Part shown: piece by piece, positions 21,693-23,863 of the stretch
Layout: each line of letters starts with the position of its first letter
Numbering within the stretch: the first letter of the stretch is position 1
Notes under the pieces: generated by a model
The model's input: the letters and a program-made list of their open reading frames with translations, nothing else
Databases searched by the model: none
What the model was told of the DNA's origin: nothing
Translations under genes and position numbers: made by a program
NCBI GenBank assembly: GCA_964539415.1
Contig: CAZIID010000007.1
Location: 1 to 23,863 of the forward strand
From: CAYQFQ01 sp964539415
GTDB lineage: Bacteria > Patescibacteriota > Minisyncoccia > Phycocordibacterales > GWA1-40-21
Length of the DNA: 23,863 nt
Direction of reading: 5' to 3'

Positions 21693-22130
21693 GTGAAAAA
21701 GAAAAAGTTAGTCGTATTTACTGGTGAGTTTGATCTCACCAAGAATATTGGCGGTATTTGCTTCAAAAAATGTGGAGAGTTCGTTCTCCATGAAGACCAT
21801 ATGCGAGTGCATATCTGTCGCACAAATAGCACAGACAGACACGTTGTTTACGCACATGTTGTTGATGACAAAGTTGTTTATATTGGAGAGTCCTCAGACA
21901 CCCTTCGCAACAGACTGCGGTTGTATCTAACTCACTCGGGTTCAACGAATGTCCGAGTGAGAAAGCATATCCGAGAGGAACTGCAAAAAGGAAAAAAAGC
22001 GGAAACGTATTATTATAAACCGGAAACCATTATGATCGAAGGAGTTCTCTCTGTAAATCCATATGTTGGGATTGAACAAGCTTTGATACGTATGATGGAC
22101 AAGACATTGAATATAAAAGACGTCGCTTAA
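21693..22130 (+). CDS. GIY-YIG superfamily protein, single domain
   Basis: A 145-aa protein. From residue 51 it follows the GIY-YIG nuclease fold: VVYAHVVDD (the GIY strand, here VYA), VVYIGES (the YIG strand, Tyr63-Gly65), catalytic-type Arg at 72/74 in TLRNRLRLYL, metal-binding-type Glu128 in GIEQALI, and Asn140 in KTLNIK. All residues expected for activity are present. The N-terminal 50 residues are extra (two Cys near 23-27 and another at 42) and may direct target choice. Known relatives include homing endonucleases, repair nucleases and restriction enzymes, so the role stays open. It starts with GTG, fixed by AAGGAG 6 nt upstream. It is monocistronic with its own promoter and terminator. 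Confidence 0.8.
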   Translation: MKKKKLVVFTGEFDLTKNIGGICFKKCGEFVLHEDHMRVHICRTNSTDRHVVYAHVVDDKVVYIGESSDTLRNRLRLYLTHSGSTNVRVRKHIREELQKGKKAETYYYKPETIMIEGVLSVNPYVGIEQALIRMMDKTLNIKDVA

Positions 22131-22145
22131 TTTTTCTAACTATCC

Positions 22146-22191
22146 ACCCCACAACCATATCTTAAAAAATATAGCTGTGGGGTTTTTCTTT
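22146..22191 (+). terminator. Terminator of the GIY-YIG gene
   Basis: ACCCCACA/TGTGGGGT with an inner ATAT pairing, then a T-rich tail. Confidence 0.88.
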
Positions 22192-22196
22192 TGTCC

Positions 22197-22219
22197 AAAA
22201 AAAAGAACGTGTGTTTAAT
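22197..22219 (+). repeat. Direct repeat copy 1 (22 bp)
   Basis: AAAAAAAGAACG then TGTGTTTAAT, identical to 22492-22513. Copy 2 is one arm plus U-tract of the CWC gene terminator. Copy 1 has no matching second arm. Confidence 0.8.
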
Positions 22220-22238
22220 ATTAAAATTTAATTTTTTG

Positions 22239-22305
22239 TCATTCCCGCGAAGGCGGGAATCCAGAACTAATCCAATACTGGATCCCAGATCAAGTCTGGG
22301 ATAAC
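22239..22305. repeat. Two adjacent dispersed palindromic repeats
   Basis: GTCATTCCCGCGAAGGCGGG then AATCCAG (22239-22264) is the same element as 5363-5389, reversed. CTGGATCCCAGATC then AAGTCTGGGATAAC (22278-22305) is a second palindromic element of the same general style. Confidence 0.8.
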
Positions 22306-22311
22306 AGAGCA

Positions 22312-22347
22312 GAAAAATAAAGAACCTCGCACCAAAAGGTGACGAGG
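22312..22347 (-). terminator. Terminator-like hairpin in the gene-free stretch
   Basis: CCTCGCACC/GGTGACGAGG with one bulge and an AAAA loop. On the minus strand it is followed by TTCTTTATTTTT. No gene directly precedes it, so either it ends an unrecognised RNA or it is a backup for the CWC gene. Confidence 0.6.
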
Positions 22348-22385
22348 TATTTGGTGCGAATCAGGGTGTTCTTTGTTGCAGAAGT

Positions 22386-22445
22386 GCAAGCTCCGCTTGC
22401 TCAAAAAAACATGTGTCCATTCATCCCCGTAGCAGAGCTACGGGG
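22386..22445. other. Two strong hairpins in a stretch without genes
   Basis: GCAAGC-TCC-GCTTGC (22386-22400) and CCCCGTAGC-AGA-GCTACGGGG (22425-22445). Together with the terminator-like hairpin and an outer AAAGAAC/GTTCTTT pairing, this could be a small structured RNA, or simply packed palindromic repeats. No ORF of substance is present between 22131 and 22559. Confidence 0.45.
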
Positions 22446-22490
22446 TATTCTGAACACTTACAATAAATTATTTAAAAACATTTTTTAAAT

Positions 22491-22526
22491 TAAAAAAAGA
22501 ACGTGTGTTTAATTTAAAACACACGC
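22491..22526 (-). terminator. Terminator of the Cys-rich CWC gene, includes direct repeat copy 2
   Basis: A 9-bp stem CGTGTGTTT/AAACACACG followed by TTCTTTTTTT on the minus strand. Confidence 0.88.
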
Positions 22527-22559
22527 TCAAGTCGGCTAACTTCCCTATTTATTTTTAAT

Positions 22560-22805
22560 CTACGGTTTCAACTGAATAGCTCGTGAGATAACCTTCGCTC
22601 CATGCTTCAATAAGCAGTCTTTGCATATACAAGCCTTTGACAAGGCTTGCTTGGGCACAAGATCAAATACAGCACGTGGAATACTCAAGTTGTGACACCA
22701 ACAGAAGTTATGATCTTGACCACCACAGTGATGCTCACATTCGTTTCTACGGCCACACAGAGGACAGACACCTTGATCAATCTCATCTCTTTTTTGCAAC
22801 GGCAT
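22560..22805 (-). CDS. Cysteine-rich CWC family protein
   Basis: An 81-aa protein with the full pattern of the small Cys_rich_CWC family: CPLCGRRNEC at 14-23, the naming motif CWC at 35-37, IPRAVFDLVP, and ACICKDCL at 58-65. Seven or more Cys plus His residues suggest one or two bound zinc ions. The function of the family is unknown to me. It is mostly described from proteobacterial genomes, so its presence here may reflect transfer (inference). AAAGGAG lies 7 nt before the ATG. Confidence 0.85.
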   Translation of the reverse strand: MPLQKRDEIDQGVCPLCGRRNECEHHCGGQDHNFCWCHNLSIPRAVFDLVPKQALSKACICKDCLLKHGAKVISRAIQLKP

Positions 22806-22893
22806 ATTAAAACTCCTTTTTAAATTTTACAAATCTTCTTACAGCTTATATTAAATACCCAAAAAATACAAAGGTTTAATAGACGTGTGTGAT

Positions 22894-23100
22894 TTAATTA
22901 TTATTTAAGTATCTACCTGCAACACTTAGTGCAAATGAAGGCAATATAACAAACACCGTCACAAACAAAAATTTAATCAGTGTTTGGCTTAAATTAGAAT
23001 CTGGCTTGTCTGGTCCAGAACCAATCAAAACAACCAAAATCCCTGCTATTCCAAAAGCTATAGATGAATAAATAAAAACCTGTGTAGCTATTTTTTGCAT
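22894..23100 (-). CDS. 68-aa membrane protein with two transmembrane helices
   Basis: Helix 1 lies at about residues 7-27 (VFIYSSIAFGIAGILVVLIG), then a polar loop GPDKPDSNLSQT, then helix 2 at about 42-61 (FLFVTVFVILPSFALSVAG) and an RYLNNN end. No family is recognised. TATAAT (23112-23107) ends 6 nt before the ATG and there is no ribosome binding site, so the mRNA is probably leaderless, unlike the flanking genes. Confidence 0.72.
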   Translation of the reverse strand: MQKIATQVFIYSSIAFGIAGILVVLIGSGPDKPDSNLSQTLIKFLFVTVFVILPSFALSVAGRYLNNN

Positions 23101-23106
23101 ATAGCT

Positions 23107-23112
23107 ATTATA
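23107..23112 (-). promoter_or_regulatory. -10 element of the 68-aa membrane protein gene, leaderless type
   Basis: TATAAT with exactly 6 nt to the ATG. No clear -35. Confidence 0.6.
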
Positions 23113-23191
23113 ACAGTTTTAATGATTACTATCATCCTATTAGGTTTTTGAAATTAAGATTAATACTTAAAATTATATAAAAAATACAAAT

Positions 23192-23224
23192 AAAAAAGAC
23201 CCCGCACTTTGAAAGTTTGGGGTC
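23192..23224 (-). terminator. Terminator of the 139-aa unknown gene
   Basis: GACCCC/GGGGTC with an inner ACTTT/AAAGT helix, then six T residues on the minus strand. Confidence 0.88.
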
Positions 23225-23245
23225 CTTTCAAAACGCGAGGTCGTA

Positions 23246-23665
23246 TTACTTATTCTTCATCTTCATCCAAGCTAGCTTCTTTTCCATACTGCCGATGGGG
23301 TCCTTGACCGCCTCAATAAAGAGGACTCCGATTCCGGCCGGCAATAAGGCATCTCTGATAACCAGATCTTCGAGCCAGTTTTCGCGAGCTTCAATTGCCG
23401 TACTCCAAATTCTTCCATCGTTCGTCACGTTCCAGTAGCACGTCACCGACTCCCCACTGACGTAGGGCGTGATGAATGGATACTCCCTGAGGAGATCATC
23501 TGTCGTCATAGGCTTCTGCTCGAGGCCCTCCAGGATGTTATTGATAACCTCCAAAAGCTCCCGGGCTTGATGCCAACCCCACGTATTGGGTGATCCATTG
23601 AATCGTGAAAAAACGAACTTCCACACCGTCGGTACCATCTTCACCAATCTCTGTTCCTTCTTCAT
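23246..23665 (-). CDS. Unknown protein, 139 aa
   Basis: I do not recognise this protein. It is Trp-rich: W15, W28, W30 and further Trp in CYWNVTNDGRIWSTA, NWLEDL and KLAWMK. Features are a helical segment (WHQARELLEVINNILEGLEQ), an EYPFITPYVSGESVTCYWNV beta region, and a C-terminal helix ending in Lys-rich KKLAWMKMKNK. There is no signal peptide. The ATG at 23665 is chosen because AAGGAG lies 6 nt upstream; the longer in-frame ORF would run into the structured leader. G+C is high compared with the membrane gene next to it. It has its own promoter, a leader of about 140 nt and its own terminator. Confidence 0.75.
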   Translation of the reverse strand: MKKEQRLVKMVPTVWKFVFSRFNGSPNTWGWHQARELLEVINNILEGLEQKPMTTDDLLREYPFITPYVSGESVTCYWNVTNDGRIWSTAIEARENWLEDLVIRDALLPAGIGVLFIEAVKDPIGSMEKKLAWMKMKNK

Positions 23666-23723
23666 CTCTTTCTCCTTACCACTGTTTAGTGGCTGCTTAG
23701 GATTTTTTCGTACGGTCAAGTTA

Positions 23724-23775
23724 TTTGGCCGTATCTTTCAAAGCACAAAATAATGCCCTAAAAGATACAGCCAAA
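23724..23775 (-). promoter_or_regulatory. Long hairpin in the leader of the 139-aa protein gene
   Basis: Outer arms TTTGGCTGTATCTTT and AAAGATACGGCCAAA pair over 15 positions with one mismatch pair. Inside, GGGCA and TGCTT can pair further. It lies about 30-80 nt after the predicted transcription start and 60 nt before the ribosome binding site, with no U-tract, so it is not a simple terminator. It could be a cis-regulatory or stabilising element. Confidence 0.6.
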
Positions 23776-23809
23776 TCTAGATGTATTTAAAAGAACCAAT
23801 ACTATTACA

Positions 23810-23838
23810 AGTATAGCATATTAGAAGATAAAAGTCAA
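23810..23838 (-). promoter_or_regulatory. Promoter of the 139-aa protein gene
   Basis: TTGACT, 17-bp spacer, TATACT with an upstream TGC on the minus strand. Confidence 0.88.
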
Positions 23839-23863
23839 GGCACATAATATACACACACATTTG

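Noticed and set aside
22312..22450. CRISPR-like array or attachment site
   Set aside because: The hairpins differ in sequence and spacing, there are no regular spacers, and no integrase or cas gene is present.

Overview
The window is AT-rich bacterial chromosome, most likely from a Candidate Phyla Radiation (Patescibacteria, Parcubacteria-like) organism. That placement is an inference. It rests on compact minimal versions of core proteins (a 342-aa DnaX without the usual zinc module), many single-pass microproteins, a peptidoglycan-binding/fibronectin-like secreted protein, housekeeping genes that appear leaderless, and dispersed palindromic repeats. TAA, TAG and TGA all read as stops. There is no rRNA operon, CRISPR array, transposase or integrase.

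Layout. 1-1.7 kb: a small lipoprotein and an anchored lectin-like surface protein. 1.7-4.6 kb: three dispersed repeats, rsgA, and a convergent ABC-F ATPase. 4.7-6.9 kb: tRNA-Gln(UUG), then two probable structured non-coding RNAs flanking dnaX, one of about 370 nt on + and one of about 300 nt on -. 6.9-9.6 kb: dus and def face away from each other over one shared -35 element, followed by fmt. 9.6-10.5 kb: a DUF167 / ribosome hibernation factor / 57-aa membrane protein operon. 10.5-15.4 kb: single-gene units of unknown function around ppdK. 15.6-19.9 kb: a phosphoribosyltransferase, Fe/Mn superoxide dismutase, a DEAD-box helicase, and a peptidoglycan-binding secreted protein. 20-23.9 kb: a run of small single-gene units: an unknown protein, a second lipoprotein paralogous to the first, a zinc-ribbon-like peptide, a GIY-YIG protein, a Cys-rich CWC protein, a membrane protein and an unknown protein.

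Two gene architectures alternate. Several housekeeping or AT-rich genes have a TATAAT-like -10 ending 6-8 nt before the ATG, so their mRNAs should be leaderless. The small, more GC-rich unknown genes each have a strong promoter (TTGACA or TTGACT, 17-bp spacer), a leader of tens of nucleotides, a near-perfect Shine-Dalgarno and their own intrinsic terminator. The two non-coding RNAs share the second architecture.

The strongest candidates for something undescribed are the minus-strand RNA at about 6482-6782, which carries three separate matches to the Shine-Dalgarno/anti-Shine-Dalgarno interaction, the structured RNA at 4854-5223, and the scattered set of autonomous small-gene units. Functionally the recognisable genes centre on translation: ribosome maturation GTPase, hibernation factor, deformylase, formyltransferase, dihydrouridine synthase, ABC-F factor, DEAD-box helicase and tRNA-Gln.
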